Assembly (NCBI RefSeq): GCF_010015445.1
Contig: NC_053134.1
Location: 13,126,580-13,190,579, forward strand
Reading direction: 5' to 3'
Length of the DNA stretch: 64,000 nucleotides
Origin: Perca fluviatilis
Taxonomy: Eukaryota > Chordata > Actinopteri > Perciformes > Percidae
The position numbers and the translations under genes are program-made. Below the pieces are notes generated by a model. That model worked only from the letters and a program-made list of their open reading frames with translations. It was not told the origin of the DNA and made no database searches. Below are positions 62,976-64,000 of the stretch, piece after piece (position 1 is the first letter of the stretch; every line of letters starts with the position of its first letter).

Positions 62976-64000
62976 GTTCCATTCATTCATTCTGGTCGGT
63001 GTTTACATCCCGGCACGAGAGGTTAACGTGCAGGTCGCACAGCGCATGCTTGCCGACCAGATACTATGTGTGGAGCGGACCAACCCGGACTCCCTAGTTA
63101 TTGTCCTTGGTGACTTTAACAAAGGAAACCTCACTCATGTACTACCTAAATACAGACAGCATATTAAATGCCCGACCAGAGAGGAGAACATTCTGGATCA
63201 CTGTTACACCACAGTCAGGGATGCTTATCACGCCGTCCCCCGTGCTGCACTGGGACTCTCTGACCACGTCATGGTTCACCTGATCCCCTCCTACAGGCAG
63301 AAACTAAAGCTCTGCAAACCTGTAGTGAGGACATCAAGGAAGTGGACCAGTGTAGCTGTGGAGGATCTCCAGACGTGCTTGGACTCTACTGACTGGGATG
63401 TGTTCAGGACTGCTACCAACAGTCTGGATGAGTACACAGAGGCTGTGACGTCATACATCAGCTTCTGTGAGGACTGCTGTGTTCCATCATGCACCTGGGT
63501 GAGTTTCAACAATGACAAACCCTGGTTCACAGCCAAACTCAGAAGGCTAAGGTTGGACAAGGCAGAGGCGTTCAGGAGTGGAGACAAAAACAGACTTAAA
63601 GTAGCAAAGTACAAGTTTAGCAAGGCGGTGAAAGAGGCTAAACAACAGTACTCTGAGAAACTCCAAAACCAGTTCTCAGCAAACAACTCTGCTTCTGTCT
63701 GGAGAGGGCTTAAACAGATCACCAGCTTCAAGCCTAAAGTCTCCCACTCCACCAACGACCGACGCCTAGCCAACGAACTTAATGAGTTCTACTGTCGCTT
63801 TGAAGGACAAAGGGTCGGTCCTGTAACCATCCCCCTCAACACCTCCCAACAAAGGGTCTTCCCTGATTCCATCCCCCGCGACACCTCCCAACAGCTACAG
63901 CTACAGTGCATCACCTCCACCTCCACCTCCCCACCCACCTCAGTGACAACTCTCTCCATCAATGAGGAAGACGTCAACAGACTGTTCAGGAGACAGAACC
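62974..64000 (+). pseudogene. LINE ORF, continuation after frameshift
   Basis: Open frame downstream of the T-run frameshift. It carries LVIVLGDFNKGNL and the ALGLSDHVMVHL endonuclease signature, then a basic KLRRLR...KAVKEAKQ stretch and a Thr/Ser/Gln-rich low-complexity part near 63,840-63,950. No stop before the edge. The first part of the same protein is in another frame at 62,440-62,975, so this copy cannot make the intact protein without frameshifting. Confidence 0.8.

Larger units (their letters stand above)
62336..64000 (+). mobile_element. LINE retrotransposon with endonuclease domain, 5' part, runs off the window
   Basis: Begins with CAAGATGGCGCC and a Thr/Leu-rich leader, then a protein with apurinic-endonuclease motifs: CFTETW near 62,740, GDFN near 63,110 and LSDH near 63,255, followed by the linker before the reverse transcriptase ([20 protein letters not shown]). 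This is the organisation of fish L2/CR1/Rex1-type elements. The exact clade is not certain. The frame is broken at least twice: near 62,420-62,445, and at the T run 62,958-62,962, after which it stays open to the window end. It is opposite in orientation to cacna1c. Confidence 0.88.

Overview
The window is genomic DNA from a ray-finned fish, probably a percomorph teleost. The evidence is short exons in a repeat-rich background, many (CA)n and (AT)n tracts, fish-type LINEs, a tRNA-derived SINE family and several short terminal-inverted-repeat elements. One gene dominates, read on the minus strand: the L-type calcium channel alpha-1 subunit Cav1.2 (cacna1c). I assembled 44 minus-strand exons between 60,351 and 10,433 by following conserved protein blocks, AG/GT borders and reading phase. 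The phases join without a break from the I-II loop to the stop codon. Counting one member of the exclusive pair and leaving out the other optional exons, the window encodes about 1,740 residues. Domain I and the 5' end of the gene lie beyond the right edge.

Layout from right to left (5' to 3' of the gene). 62,336-64,000: a plus-strand LINE with endonuclease, running off the edge. 60,277-60,351: a cassette exon resembling mammalian exon 9*. 54,036-60,276: a large intron with a 675-bp GGGCCC-ended transposon. 53,945-43,717: I-II loop, domain II, II-III loop and IIIS1, with a piggyBac-like MITE, an inverted SINE, a 5'-truncated LINE reverse transcriptase and another MITE in the introns. 42,417-36,694: rest of domain III and IVS1. 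36,569-19,525: domain IV, including a mutually exclusive IVS3 exon pair, a candidate serine-rich exon for the IVS3-S4 linker, and the IVS4 to IVS6 exons. 19,652-17,282: EF-hand, pre-IQ and IQ calmodulin-binding region. 16,394-10,433: distal C-terminus with two short optional or microexon elements and a PDZ-type end. 1-10,432: presumed long 3' UTR plus flank, with no recognisable gene.

The exons encode a voltage-gated calcium pore: S4 voltage sensors, P-loop glutamates of domains II, III and IV, dihydropyridine-site segments IIIS5, IIIS6 and IVS6, and the calmodulin-binding tail. The most interesting material is the splicing architecture: the poly-serine exon in the exon-33 position, the 9*-like exon with a tandem acceptor, the IVS3 pair, an apparently single IIIS2 exon, two 27-nt microexons, and UG-repeat tracts directly at splice sites. 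I saw no bacterial-type system, CRISPR array, rRNA or stand-alone tRNA gene.
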